DNA of 64,000 nucleotides from assembly GCA_000285855.2 (NCBI GenBank), contig HE978651.1, forward strand, positions 2,330,297 through 2,394,296, in the 5' to 3' direction. The stretch comes from Ruminococcus sp. JC304. GTDB taxonomy: Bacteria > Bacillota > Clostridia > Lachnospirales > Lachnospiraceae. Shown in pieces: positions 27,882-37,234 of this stretch. Below the pieces are notes generated by a model that did no database searches, was not told the DNA's origin, and was given only the letters and a program-made list of their open reading frames with translations. Within the stretch, counting starts at the first letter, position 1, and every line of letters starts with the position of its first letter. The translations under genes and the position numbers were made by a program.

Positions 27882-28742
27882 TTAACTGTCACGCATTTTT
27901 CTTCGAAGAACTTCCACAAAGCTTAAATGGTTCAGCTTCAGGATTCTGGTTTTCGCATCGGCCCGCCGTATAATGATACAATCCCCGGTAACCATAGGGA
28001 TCGTGGTATCACCGTCAAAGGAAGCCAGTCCTTTTTCACAGTCATTATGCCGGCCCTTGCCGATTTCTACAGTGATCACATCTTCTGCCGGAAAAATAAC
28101 ACTCCTGGTATTCAGTGTATGAGGTGCAACCGGAGTCATAATGGTCATTTCCGCGCTTGGAGACACAATAGGACCTCCCGCCGAAAGGCTGTAGCCTGTA
28201 GAACCTGTAGGAGTGGAAATAATGATACCATCTGCATTATAGGAATTCAGATAGACATCATTCACATAGTTTTTAAAACGTACCACTCTCAGATGTCCAT
28301 CTCTGCCGATCACAATATCATTCAGGGCAATATCCCTGCCTATGAGCTTTTGTCCCCGATAGACAGATCCCTCCAGCATCATTCTTTCTTCAATCTCATA
28401 ATCTCCAGCCATCAGCTTATCCAGTGCACTGTACAGAGACTGTTGGTCAACCTCTGCCAGAAATCCCAGATGTCCCAGATTAATACCCAGAAGAGGAATG
28501 TCTTTGTGCACCATATCTCTGGCAGCCTGAAGCAGTGTTCCGTCTCCTCCCAGAACAATAATGCATTCTGTATCCTCCGGAATTTTAGAGGGATCCGTAT
28601 AATGAAAGTTTCCCTCCTGTTTTCTGGATGCCTGCTGCACAGTACAGCTTTTATGAAATTTTTCCAGATATTCTACAATCCTGCCTGTAAACGCAAATTC
28701 CGGATCCTTGTCACTGTTTGTAATAATATAAAACCTGTCCAT
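27882..28742 (-). CDS. nadK: NAD kinase
   Basis: Phosphorylates NAD to NADP. The 286-residue product has the GGDGT motif (65-69), the NE/D-like catalytic region ALNDIVIGRD, and the TPTGSTGYSLSAGGPIVSP active-site loop. It follows tlyA after 35 bp and precedes argR by 12 bp, all on the minus strand. Confidence 0.96.
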   Translation of the reverse strand: MDRFYIITNSDKDPEFAFTGRIVEYLEKFHKSCTVQQASRKQEGNFHYTDPSKIPEDTECIIVLGGDGTLLQAARDMVHKDIPLLGINLGHLGFLAEVDQQSLYSALDKLMAGDYEIEERMMLEGSVYRGQKLIGRDIALNDIVIGRDGHLRVVRFKNYVNDVYLNSYNADGIIISTPTGSTGYSLSAGGPIVSPSAEMTIMTPVAPHTLNTRSVIFPAEDVITVEIGKGRHNDCEKGLASFDGDTTIPMVTGDCIIIRRADAKTRILKLNHLSFVEVLRRKMRDS

Positions 28743-28777
28743 AATATTCGTTCCTGTTAATTCTTTTCTCCGGATTA

Positions 28778-29590
28778 CTATTTATCCAGCTCCCCATGGG
28801 CAGCTGCAACAACTTCCTCCACCGATACCTGCAGACTGTCCGTGATCTCACTGCCCTCCGGATGCTTTTTCAAATGGAGCAGATACTCAATATTGCCCTC
28901 CGGTCCTTTAATAGGGGAGAACGAAAGATGACAAGGCTCCATGAAAATACTCATAGCATAGTCCCGTACCTTCTCGATCACTTCTCTGTGAACCGCCGGA
29001 TCCCGCACAACTCCTTTTTTACCTACTTTCTCACGTCCTGCCTCAAACTGAGGTTTAATCAGGCACACGATTTCTCCCTCTTCTGTGAGAAGATTTCTCA
29101 CAGGCAGAAGTACTTTGGTAAGAGAAATAAAAGAAACATCAATGGAAGAAAAATCTGCCGGACCTTCCAGATTTTCCGGAAGCACATAACGGATATTGGT
29201 TTTCTCCATGCAGACTACCCTTGGATCATTGCGAAGTTTCCAGTCCAGCTGTCCATATCCTACATCAATAGAATATACCTTCACAGCCCCGTTCTGGAGC
29301 ATGCAGTCTGTAAATCCCCCTGTGGACGCTCCCACATCCATGCAGACCTTGCCTTCCAGAGTCACATCAAAATTCTTCATTGCTTTTTCCAGCTTCAGGC
29401 CGCCTCTGCTTACATAGGGAAGTGTATTTCCCCTTACTTCTATTTTTACGGTCTCAGGAAACATTGTTCCTGCCTTGTCTTCCTTCTGACCATCTACATA
29501 TACATCTCCTGCCATGATATACGCTTTTGCCTTTTCCCTGGAAGGTGCAAGGGCACGATCCATCATGAGCATATCCAATCGCTTTTTCAT
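28778..29590 (-). CDS. tlyA: TlyA-family rRNA 2'-O-methyltransferase
   Basis: Probable ribosomal RNA methyltransferase (family historically called hemolysin A). The 270-residue product has an N-terminal S4 RNA-binding domain (about 3-60), and an FtsJ-like SAM domain with DVGASTGGFTDCMLQNGA and IDVSFISLTKVLLPV. The ATG overlaps the dxs stop by 4 bp, implying coupling. Order dxs-tlyA-nadK-argR-recN is conserved in Firmicutes. Confidence 0.93.
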   Translation of the reverse strand: MKKRLDMLMMDRALAPSREKAKAYIMAGDVYVDGQKEDKAGTMFPETVKIEVRGNTLPYVSRGGLKLEKAMKNFDVTLEGKVCMDVGASTGGFTDCMLQNGAVKVYSIDVGYGQLDWKLRNDPRVVCMEKTNIRYVLPENLEGPADFSSIDVSFISLTKVLLPVRNLLTEEGEIVCLIKPQFEAGREKVGKKGVVRDPAVHREVIEKVRDYAMSIFMEPCHLSFSPIKGPEGNIEYLLHLKKHPEGSEITDSLQVSVEEVVAAAHGELDK

Positions 29591-31458
29591 TTTTTCTTCA
29601 AAACCTCACTGTTTTCTATGGACTCCCGGATATCTTCCACTCCCAGTCCGATCTTTGCACGCAGGCTTTCTACTTTACCCTGAGGTACAAAATGATCCCA
29701 CACTGAAGCAGTAAGTACCCGGCTTTCCGGGTGGCATGCCTCCATATAGGCAGCTACATGCTCTCCATATCCACCGCTTTTTACATTCTCCTCAACAGTC
29801 ACAAACAGTCTGTGGTCTCCTGCAAGACAGTCCAGAAGCTCCACATCCAGTGGCTTTACGAACCTTACATTCACTAATGTAGGATCATACCCGTCTTCTC
29901 TCAGCCCTTGACAGACCTTTTCGCAATCCGAAAGCATACTTCCCACTCCCAGCACTGCGATTTCTTTTCCCTTGGCAATGATCTCACTTTTTCCAGTTAT
30001 CACAGGTGCCCTGTAATCTGTCAGTCCCTGATAAGCACAGCCTCTTGGATAGCGAATTGCCACAGGACCTTCACAGTCTACTGCATATTCCAGCATCTGT
30101 TCCAGTTCAGCTGCATTCTTTGGTGCCAGTACCTTCATATTGGGCATCATGGATAAATAAGACAGATCAAAGCATCCCTGATGAGTTTCTCCGTCAGCCC
30201 CTACCAGACCAGCACGGTCTATTGCAAAAATCACATGAAGATTTTGCATACAGACATCATGAAGCATCTGATCTACTGCTCTCTGTAAAAATGAAGAATA
30301 AATGGCAACAATAGGAATCATCCCTCCTAATGCCAGCCCTGCTGCAAAAGTTACGGCGTGCTCCTCTGCAATTCCTACGTCAAAAAATCTATCCGGAAAT
30401 CTTTTTCCAAATTCTACCAGACCTGTACCATCAGGCATGGCAGCTGTGATCGCTGCCAGCTTTTTATTTTTTTCTCCCAGAGAAACTATCTTTTTCGCAA
30501 ACACATCCGTGTATGTGGGACTCTTTTTCTTCTCCAGCACACGGCCTGTCTTGATGTCAAAAGGACCTGTGCCGTGAAAACGTGCCGGATGGTTACTGGC
30601 CGGTGCATAGCCTCTTCCTTTCTTTGTGAGGACATGAACCACCACCGGGCCCTCTACCCGTTTTGCCTCATTAAAAAGCTTCATCATCTGACGCATATTG
30701 TGACCATCTACCGGGCCCAGATAAGTAAGGCCCATATTCTCAAAAAGCATACCGGGAATAAAAAGCTGTTTAATACTGCTCTTTGTCTTTCTCATGGTAT
30801 CAACCACGGCTTCCCCTACCCTGGGAATCTTTTTCAGAGTCTTCGTCACTCCAAGCTTCATCCCTGTATAGGCTTCTGCAGTTCTCAGAGCACTGAGGTA
30901 AGTAGACATTCCACCTACATTTCTGGAAATAGACATATTATTATCATTAATAATAATAATAAAATTGGTTTTTAAATCTGCCGCATTGTTTAATGCTTCA
31001 TAGGCCATACCACCTGTAAGGGCACCGTCACCGATCACAGAAACCACGGTATATTTTTGTCCCAGGATATCCCTGGCACGCACGTACCCCAGACCTGCAG
31101 AAATAGAATTAGAACTGTGACCTGCATCAAAAGAATCGCAATCACTCTCATTTCTCTTGGGAAATCCGCTTAGGCCACCTTCCTGCCGGAGATTTGTAAA
31201 TTGTTCTTTTCTTCCGGTAAGGATCTTATGTGTATAGGCCTGATGTCCCACATCCCAGATCAGCTTGTCTTCCGGAAAATTCAGTACATTATGCAGCGCA
31301 AGGGTCATCTCTACCACACCCAGGTTGGAAGCAAGATGTCCTCCTGTCTTACTTACGGACTGAATTAAAAAATCTCTGATTTCATCTGCCAGGAGCGGAA
31401 AATCTGCCAAAGGTATCCTGTGGATATCATTGGGTTTTTTGATTTTTTCCAGAATCAT
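29587..31458 (-). CDS. dxs: 1-deoxy-D-xylulose-5-phosphate synthase
   Basis: First step of the MEP isoprenoid pathway, joining pyruvate and glyceraldehyde-3-phosphate with thiamine diphosphate. The 623-residue product has the cofactor motif GDGALTGGMAYEALNNA...NDNNMSIS, the catalytic GHQAYTHKILTGR, and the pyrimidine-domain DRAGLVGADGETHQG. It lies directly downstream of ispA, so precursor supply and polyprenyl synthesis are co-transcribed. Confidence 0.97.
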   Translation of the reverse strand: MILEKIKKPNDIHRIPLADFPLLADEIRDFLIQSVSKTGGHLASNLGVVEMTLALHNVLNFPEDKLIWDVGHQAYTHKILTGRKEQFTNLRQEGGLSGFPKRNESDCDSFDAGHSSNSISAGLGYVRARDILGQKYTVVSVIGDGALTGGMAYEALNNAADLKTNFIIIINDNNMSISRNVGGMSTYLSALRTAEAYTGMKLGVTKTLKKIPRVGEAVVDTMRKTKSSIKQLFIPGMLFENMGLTYLGPVDGHNMRQMMKLFNEAKRVEGPVVVHVLTKKGRGYAPASNHPARFHGTGPFDIKTGRVLEKKKSPTYTDVFAKKIVSLGEKNKKLAAITAAMPDGTGLVEFGKRFPDRFFDVGIAEEHAVTFAAGLALGGMIPIVAIYSSFLQRAVDQMLHDVCMQNLHVIFAIDRAGLVGADGETHQGCFDLSYLSMMPNMKVLAPKNAAELEQMLEYAVDCEGPVAIRYPRGCAYQGLTDYRAPVITGKSEIIAKGKEIAVLGVGSMLSDCEKVCQGLREDGYDPTLVNVRFVKPLDVELLDCLAGDHRLFVTVEENVKSGGYGEHVAAYMEACHPESRVLTASVWDHFVPQGKVESLRAKIGLGVEDIRESIENSEVLKKK

Positions 31459-31471
31459 TTGTATCCTTCCT

Positions 31472-32368
31472 TTATTTTCTGCGATTTACCAGCTTTTCCA
31501 CCAGTAAATACAGAAATTCATTATTCTTATTCAGGCTTTCCAGCAGCGCTACTGCCTCTGCCGAAAGTCCGGCAACCTGTGCTGCCGCCTTTTCTATTCC
31601 AAAAAGTGTTACATAAGTAACCTTATGGTTCTTCTCATCACTGTGAACCGGTTTTCCAAGTTCTTCATCTGTACTGGTCACATCCAGGATATCATCCTGG
31701 ATCTGAAAGGCCAGTCCGATTCTTTTTGCCGCCTGCTCTATCACCGATACCTGCTCTGCATCAGCACCAGCCAGAATAGCGCCGGTCATCATGGAAGCCT
31801 CGATCAGTGCAGAGGTTTTATTCTCATAAATATAATCCAGCATATCTTTTTCCAGAGCTTTGCCGTCATTCTCCACATCTACACTCTGGCCGCCAAGCAT
31901 GCCGTGGATCCCTGTCTTCGCAGTCATTACCTGCAATGCACCTATCACAGCATCCTTCTGCCGAAGAGTTTCTGCCATAGCAAATGCCTGCAGCATAGTT
32001 TCATAGGCATAATTCAAAAGTGCCACTCCACTTAAGATACCCATAGCTTCTCCATAAACCTTATGTGTGGTCAGCCTGCCTCTCCGGTAATCATCATTAT
32101 CCAGAGCCGGAAGATCATCATGGATCAGAGAATGGGTATGGATCATCTCCATTCCTGCCATAAAAGGCTTTACCAGCTTCCCGCTGCCTCCAAACAGCCT
32201 GAAAGTTTCCTGCATCAGCATGGGACGAAGGCGCTTGCCTCCTGCCAGCATACTGTAATTCATAGCCTGAGCCATAGTTCTGGAGAAGCCCTCTTCTGCA
32301 GGAAGGTATTCCCTGATCACAGCTTCTATTTCTTCGGTTTTTTTAGTCAATTCTTCCTGAAAATTCAC
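31472..32368 (-). CDS. ispA: farnesyl/geranyl diphosphate synthase
   Basis: Builds short-chain polyprenyl diphosphates. About 298 residues, with the first aspartate-rich motif DDLPALDNDD, the second QIQDDILDV, and the KTSALIEASMMTGAIL region. The start is uncertain: GTG at 32368 gives the family-typical NFQEEL beginning and has an AGGATGGG-like site; ATGs at 32380 and 32386 would add 4 or 6 residues without a usable ribosome site. It overlaps the end of xseB by 26 bp. Confidence 0.93.
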   Translation of the reverse strand: MNFQEELTKKTEEIEAVIREYLPAEEGFSRTMAQAMNYSMLAGGKRLRPMLMQETFRLFGGSGKLVKPFMAGMEMIHTHSLIHDDLPALDNDDYRRGRLTTHKVYGEAMGILSGVALLNYAYETMLQAFAMAETLRQKDAVIGALQVMTAKTGIHGMLGGQSVDVENDGKALEKDMLDYIYENKTSALIEASMMTGAILAGADAEQVSVIEQAAKRIGLAFQIQDDILDVTSTDEELGKPVHSDEKNHKVTYVTLFGIEKAAAQVAGLSAEAVALLESLNKNNEFLYLLVEKLVNRRK

Positions 32369-32591
32369 TGAATGTCCCATCCTCATTTATCTGCAGCATC
32401 TTTTTCTCCACAGTATCCAGCTTCTCACTGCAAAATTTCAAAAGCTCCATCCCCTGTCTGTAAAACCGGAAAGAATCCTCCAGTGAGGTTTCTCTGTCCT
32501 CCAGTTTTTCTGCCAGTCCGTCAAGCTCTGTAAAAGCCTCCTCCAGAGTCTTTTCTTCCGGTACCTGATCATTGCTCTTATCCTTGGACAT
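32343..32591 (-). CDS. xseB: exodeoxyribonuclease VII small subunit
   Basis: Small alpha-helical subunit of the single-strand exonuclease. The 82-residue product contains LEEAFTELDGLAEKLEDRETSLEDSFRFYRQGMELLKFC, the family core. It overlaps xseA by 14 bp and ispA by about 26 bp, so all three are likely translationally coupled. Confidence 0.94.
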   Translation of the reverse strand: MSKDKSNDQVPEEKTLEEAFTELDGLAEKLEDRETSLEDSFRFYRQGMELLKFCSEKLDTVEKKMLQINEDGTFSEFSGRID

Positions 32592-33798
32592 GGATACGCT
32601 CCTCCTTTTTGATGCTGTTCACCTTTGCTTCTATCGTTCCATCTGTTACAGATATATAAATGGTATCCCCGTTTTTTACCTGTTTTACACTTGTCAGCGT
32701 CCTTTTTTCCCGGTCTGCCACATAAGAAAAGCCCTGATTCAGCTTACGCAAAGGAGATAGCCCTGTAAAACGCTCCACATACAGCGAAAGCCTGTGTCTG
32801 TTCTCCTTAAGCTTTCCTTCCATTGCATTCTGCAGACTGCTCTCTGTATCTGCCAGACGCTGCCTCTGCTCTCTCAGCCTGTACTCCGGACTCAGATAGC
32901 CAAACTTTGTACTAAAATTCGCCAGTCTGCTCCTGTAAAAATCCAGATGTGTACTCATAGCCCGGTACATTCTCTGTCTGTAAGCAGAAACCGATTCTAC
33001 CACACTTCTGTAATCATTCACTGCCAGCTCTGCCGCAGCCGATGGCGTAGGAGCTCTCAGATCTGCCACAAAATCTGCAATTGTAAAATCTGTCTCATGT
33101 CCCACTGCAGAAATAATCGGGGTTCTGCATTCAAAAATTGCTCTTGCCACAATTTCCTCATTGAATGCCCAGAGATCTTCAATAGATCCTCCACCTCTGC
33201 CGACAATGATCACATCCACATTTAACCCATCCAGCATACGGATGCCCTTCACAATGCTCTCTGCCGCGCCTGCTCCCTGTACAAGTGCAGGGTACAGAAT
33301 AATCTGAAGATAGGGATTTCTGCGGTATGAAATGTTTCTGATATCCTGCACAGCAGCACCCGTAGGAGCTGTCACTACACCCAGACGTCTGATAAACTTG
33401 GGAATGGGCTGTTTATACTCTCCGGCAAACATTCCCATTTCCTCAAGTTCCTGCTTTAATGCCAGGTATCTCTCATACAGAGCTCCTGCTCCCTCCAGAG
33501 TTATTTCCTTCGCATAAAGCTGATATCGTCCGTCCCTTTCATATACATCAACAGAACCACCAACGATCACCTTATCCCCATCCTTCATGGAAAAAGCCAG
33601 CCCTCTTCTGTGCCCTGCAAACATCACACAGCTCATTGTACCGGTTTCATCCTTCAGGGAAAAATAGATGTGCCCGCTTGTATGATATTTACAATTGGAC
33701 ACCTCTCCTTTTACATATATCTTCTGCAGAAAAAAATCCTGGGTAAACATGTTCTTTACATAACGGTTTACCTGGCCTACAGAATATGCATTTTTCAT
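32578..33798 (-). CDS. xseA: exodeoxyribonuclease VII large subunit
   Basis: Catalytic subunit that degrades single-stranded DNA in both directions. The 406-residue product has an N-terminal OB fold (GEVSNCKYHTSGHIYFSLKD), the nuclease domain with APTGAAVQDI, DVIIVGRGGGSIEDLWAFN, and GHETDFTIADFVADLRAPTPSAAAE, then a helical tail. It overlaps nusB by 4 bp. Confidence 0.97.
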   Translation of the reverse strand: MKNAYSVGQVNRYVKNMFTQDFFLQKIYVKGEVSNCKYHTSGHIYFSLKDETGTMSCVMFAGHRRGLAFSMKDGDKVIVGGSVDVYERDGRYQLYAKEITLEGAGALYERYLALKQELEEMGMFAGEYKQPIPKFIRRLGVVTAPTGAAVQDIRNISYRRNPYLQIILYPALVQGAGAAESIVKGIRMLDGLNVDVIIVGRGGGSIEDLWAFNEEIVARAIFECRTPIISAVGHETDFTIADFVADLRAPTPSAAAELAVNDYRSVVESVSAYRQRMYRAMSTHLDFYRSRLANFSTKFGYLSPEYRLREQRQRLADTESSLQNAMEGKLKENRHRLSLYVERFTGLSPLRKLNQGFSYVADREKRTLTSVKQVKNGDTIYISVTDGTIEAKVNSIKKEERIHVQG

Positions 33799-34247
33799 TC
33801 TGTTTTCTCTTCACTTTCGACTTTGGTATCTTCGACTTTAGTATCTTCGTCTTTGGCAATCTTGCCAAGGATACCGTTTACAAAGGAGCCTGATGTGTCA
33901 CCGCCGAAATTCTTGGCAAGCTCCACAGCCTCATTGATAGCCACCCCTGTAGGTACATTTTTATCAAACTTCAGTTCATATACAGCCAGACGCAGGGCAG
34001 TAAGATCCACACGGCTCATCCTTTTTGTTTTCCAGCCCTTACTTGTCTCATTTAAAAGTGCATCAATTTCATCCAGATGCTCCAGTACATGCTTATATTT
34101 CTCCCGCATATACTCCTGATCTTTTTCAGCCAGTTCCTCCAGGCTGTCAAAATAGAGGGAGAGCTGCTCATTCATCTCTTCCTCTGAATTAAATTCTGTC
34201 ATGAACAGAAGCTTAAATATATGTTCTCTCTGCTCTCTTCTTCGCAT
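33795..34247 (-). CDS. nusB: transcription antitermination factor NusB
   Basis: RNA-binding helical protein working with NusE/S10 in rRNA antitermination. The 150-residue product starts MRRREQREHIFKLLFMTEF and contains VPTGVAINEAVELAKNFGGDTSGSFVNGILGKI. The C-terminal tail has repeats of KVEDTKVE (DEDTKVEDTKVESEEKTE), an unusual acidic extension. It follows asp23 on the same strand. Confidence 0.96.
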   Translation of the reverse strand: MRRREQREHIFKLLFMTEFNSEEEMNEQLSLYFDSLEELAEKDQEYMREKYKHVLEHLDEIDALLNETSKGWKTKRMSRVDLTALRLAVYELKFDKNVPTGVAINEAVELAKNFGGDTSGSFVNGILGKIAKDEDTKVEDTKVESEEKTE

Positions 34248-34302
34248 AATTCCTCCTAAACAGACATGCCGCCTGACGGCGACAGTACCATGTATGTAAC
34301 AG

Positions 34303-34330
34303 AAAAAAGGAAAGGGTTACTTTCCTTTTT
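34303..34330 (-). terminator. terminator built from the last codons of the Asp23-family gene
   Basis: Minus strand: AAAAAGGAAAG pairs with CTTTCCTTTTT around TAACC, ending in T6. The left arm encodes the last residues (EKGK) and the stop codon sits in the loop. Confidence 0.75.
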
Positions 34331-34703
34331 CATTCTCCATATCTACACTGGCAATGTGAATATTTACATCTGCAACTTCCAGCCCTGTCATATTCTCAAT
34401 GGAAGATTTAACCTTCTCCTGAACCTTTTTACTGGTCTCCAGGATATTCTTTCCATATTCAATATTCAGGTTCAGATCTACTGTCACAACGCCCTCTAAT
34501 ACGGTAACCTTTACACCCTTGGAAAGATTCTTCATTCCAAGCTTGCTTACCAGTTCATTGGTAATATTCCCTGCCATGGAAGCAACTCCTTCCACCTCTG
34601 TAGCAGCAAGTCCTGCTATAATAGCAACCACTTCATCTGCAATCTGAACCTCACCAATGCCGCCTAAATCCTGTATTTTATATGTTGTTCTTTTTTCTGC
34701 CAT
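34317..34703 (-). CDS. Asp23/Gls24-family envelope stress protein
   Basis: A 128-residue member of the Asp23/Gls24 family, which forms membrane-associated filaments linked to envelope stress in Firmicutes. Family marks are GEVQIADEVVAIIAGLAATEVEGVASMAG and VDLNLNIEYGKNI. The start after TAGGAGG is preferred over an upstream frame start at 34760. Its place just before nusB is the common Clostridia/Bacilli order (where it is called YqhY). Confidence 0.92.
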   Translation of the reverse strand: MAEKRTTYKIQDLGGIGEVQIADEVVAIIAGLAATEVEGVASMAGNITNELVSKLGMKNLSKGVKVTVLEGVVTVDLNLNIEYGKNILETSKKVQEKVKSSIENMTGLEVADVNIHIASVDMENEKGK

Positions 34704-34811
34704 TGGAAACCCTCCTACGGAATTCATTGATGCCCCCAAAACATAAAAATTCGGAGACAATAAACCAATATTTTTATATATTATATCAAATTGAAAAACG
34801 ATTGAAAAGGG

Positions 34812-36401
34812 TTATTTGCTGAATTCTGTTAATATTAAGCCCGGGTTTCTGTCTTCTGTCATTCCCACACTCCATGCATTGACAAAAAGGAGGAGTGGAT
34901 TTCCCTTAAGATCCGTTACTTTCTTCATATCAGAGGTTCCTGTGATCTTCTCCACATTGATTTCTTCTTTATTTGCAATCCAACGGATATGTTCATACGG
35001 AAGGTTTTCCAGACGGATGTCCACATTGTATTCGTTTTCCAGACGGTATTTCAACACATCAAACTGCAGTACACCTACCACACCAACAATGATTTCTTCC
35101 ATACCTGTATTAAATTCCTGGAAAATCTGGATCGCACCCTCCTGGGCAATCTGGTTGATTCCCTTTACAAACTGCTTTCTCTTCATGGTATCGATCTGAC
35201 GTACCCTGGCAAAATGCTCCGGTGCAAAGGTAGGAATTCCCTCAAAAGCAAACTTTCTGCCTGGTGCACAGATAGTATCACCAATAGAAAAAATACCTGG
35301 ATCAAATACACCGATAATGTCCCCTGCATAAGCCTCATCTACCACATGGCGGGATTCTGCCATCATCTGCTGAGGCTGGAGAAGACGCATTTTCTTCTCT
35401 CCCTGTACATGATATACCTCCTGGGAAGCATCAAACTTACCGGAGCAGATTCGCATAAATGCAATTCTGTCCCTGTGGGCCTTGTTCATATTTGCCTGAA
35501 TTTTGAACACAAAGGCAGAAAAATCATCATCCATAGGATCAATCAGACCCTCATCTGATGTTCTTGCCAAAGGAGAAGTGGTCATCTGAAGGAAATGCTC
35601 CAGAAATGTTTCCACACCAAAGTTAGTCAGGGCAGATCCAAAAAATACAGGGGTAAGCTTACCTTTACTCACAAGCTCCTGGTCAAAATCAGCACTTGCA
35701 CCATCCAGAAGCTCAATCTCATCCAGAAGCTGTGCTTTCTGCTCCGGGTCCATCACCTCATCTGAACGGCTGTCATTTAACGGGATTGCCTGGATCACAC
35801 CTTCCTTGGTTCCCTTCTGGGTATCAGAGAAAGTAAGGATTTCCTTTGTATTGCGGTCATATACACCCCTGAATTTCTTACCGGAACCGATAGGCCAGTT
35901 AACAGGACAGGTTGCAATTCCCAGTTCCTTCTCTATTTCGTCCAGAAGATCAAAGGTATCATTTGCATCCCTGTCCATTTTATTGATAAAAGTAAAAATC
36001 GGAATATGACGCATCACGCATACCTTAAACAGCTTACGTGTCTGAGCCTCCACACCCTTGGAGCCGTCAATAACCATGACAGCAGAATCCGCAGCCATCA
36101 AAGTACGATAGGTATCCTCAGAGAAATCCTGATGTCCCGGAGTATCCAGAATATTAATACAATATCCATCATAATGGAACTGGAGAACAGAAGAGGTAAC
36201 GGAAATACCTCTCTCCTTCTCGATCTCCATCCAGTCTGATACTGCATGGCGGGCAGTTGCCTTGCCCTTTACACTTCCGGCAAGATTGATTGCTCCGCCA
36301 TACAGCAGAAATTTTTCAGTCAATGTAGTTTTACCTGCATCCGGGTGGGAAATAATGGCAAATGTTCTTCTCTTTTCTATTTCGTTGGTATATTTAGACA
36401 C
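34812..36401 (-). CDS. prfC: peptide chain release factor 3
   Basis: GTPase that removes RF1/RF2 from ribosomes after termination. The 529-residue product has the P-loop SHPDAGKTT, G3 DTPGHQD, G4 NKMDRD, and the RF3-specific C-terminal domain ending MTEDRNPGLILTEFSK. It stands between spoIIIAH and asp23 with gaps of 124 and 108 bp, so it is probably its own unit. Confidence 0.95.
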   Translation of the reverse strand: MSKYTNEIEKRRTFAIISHPDAGKTTLTEKFLLYGGAINLAGSVKGKATARHAVSDWMEIEKERGISVTSSVLQFHYDGYCINILDTPGHQDFSEDTYRTLMAADSAVMVIDGSKGVEAQTRKLFKVCVMRHIPIFTFINKMDRDANDTFDLLDEIEKELGIATCPVNWPIGSGKKFRGVYDRNTKEILTFSDTQKGTKEGVIQAIPLNDSRSDEVMDPEQKAQLLDEIELLDGASADFDQELVSKGKLTPVFFGSALTNFGVETFLEHFLQMTTSPLARTSDEGLIDPMDDDFSAFVFKIQANMNKAHRDRIAFMRICSGKFDASQEVYHVQGEKKMRLLQPQQMMAESRHVVDEAYAGDIIGVFDPGIFSIGDTICAPGRKFAFEGIPTFAPEHFARVRQIDTMKRKQFVKGINQIAQEGAIQIFQEFNTGMEEIIVGVVGVLQFDVLKYRLENEYNVDIRLENLPYEHIRWIANKEEINVEKITGTSDMKKVTDLKGNPLLLFVNAWSVGMTEDRNPGLILTEFSK

Positions 36402-36525
36402 GTTCGGCCTCCTGAACTCTCTTTCTTCTTAATTATCATTATTTTTTTACAGCATTCCTATTCTAGTATATGCTATAGCGGCCTGTCAAGAGCCAATGTA
36501 CAACATCATTTTCTAGTATCATTTT

Positions 36526-37224
36526 CTAGTCATATATGTCTGTAGAATCAACCACCGAATCTTCATAAGGTGAAGCAGCTGTCTCTTCTGTCTGCTGATC
36601 GGTTTCTTCTGTCTGTTCTGCCTCATCTTCTTCTACTTCTTCATCCCCTGCATCCTCTTCACTCTGATTCAGAGGTGTGATCACTATATTTTCCGGTGCG
36701 ATTCCGGTTTTACGTTTTACAATATCTTCAATCTGTGCTCTCTGTGCCTGAGAAAGTTCTTCTTCCGGCACTACCACATCTGCAGTTTCTCCTGTCAGAT
36801 TGACGATCACATCTTCAAATCCCTTTGCTTCCAGGAGAAGTTCTGCTGCCGCTTCCTTTTCGGTAATATCTGTCATGGACACCATAGTCTGAATGGCCTC
36901 CTGTTTTTTCTCATCATCAATATCCTTATTATTGATGATATCCTGCAGATCTGCCTTATTCTGGGAACGGGTCTGTTCTCTGCTTATCCTTGCCTGTGCT
37001 GCAAAACTGTCAGCTCCCGTAAGAACTGCTTCTCCCGGGGTACTGGTGTTCTCCGAATCTGTCAGATCATACCCTGCATCCTCCAGGATACTGCTGCTGT
37101 CCGTACTGGCCTCCTTATCCTTGACCCCAAGATCCACATCTGCGAAATTCAGATATCCGGCCACTGCGATCAGGATTGCAAGGGAGGTGATGATTACCTG
37201 ATTTTTTTTGATGACTTTTTTCAC
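36526..37224 (-). CDS. spoIIIAH: stage III sporulation protein AH
   Basis: Mother-cell component of the SpoIIQ-SpoIIIAH channel across the forespore membranes. The 232-residue product has a short cytoplasmic start, one transmembrane helix (about 9-27) and the YscJ/FliF-like ring domain (about 95-190, KADLQDIINNKDIDDEKKQEAIQTMVSMTDITEKEAAAELLLEAKGF). It continues into a long acidic tail (about 190-232, Glu/Asp/Thr/Gln-rich) beyond the usual domain. Last gene of the spoIIIA operon. Confidence 0.93.
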   Translation of the reverse strand: MKKVIKKNQVIITSLAILIAVAGYLNFADVDLGVKDKEASTDSSSILEDAGYDLTDSENTSTPGEAVLTGADSFAAQARISREQTRSQNKADLQDIINNKDIDDEKKQEAIQTMVSMTDITEKEAAAELLLEAKGFEDVIVNLTGETADVVVPEEELSQAQRAQIEDIVKRKTGIAPENIVITPLNQSEEDAGDEEVEEDEAEQTEETDQQTEETAASPYEDSVVDSTDIYD

Positions 37225-37234
37225 ATTATTCTCC

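Noticed and set aside
28796-29683. 295-codon plus-strand frame across tlyA and dxs
   Set aside because: Antisense to two certain genes and not similar to any family.
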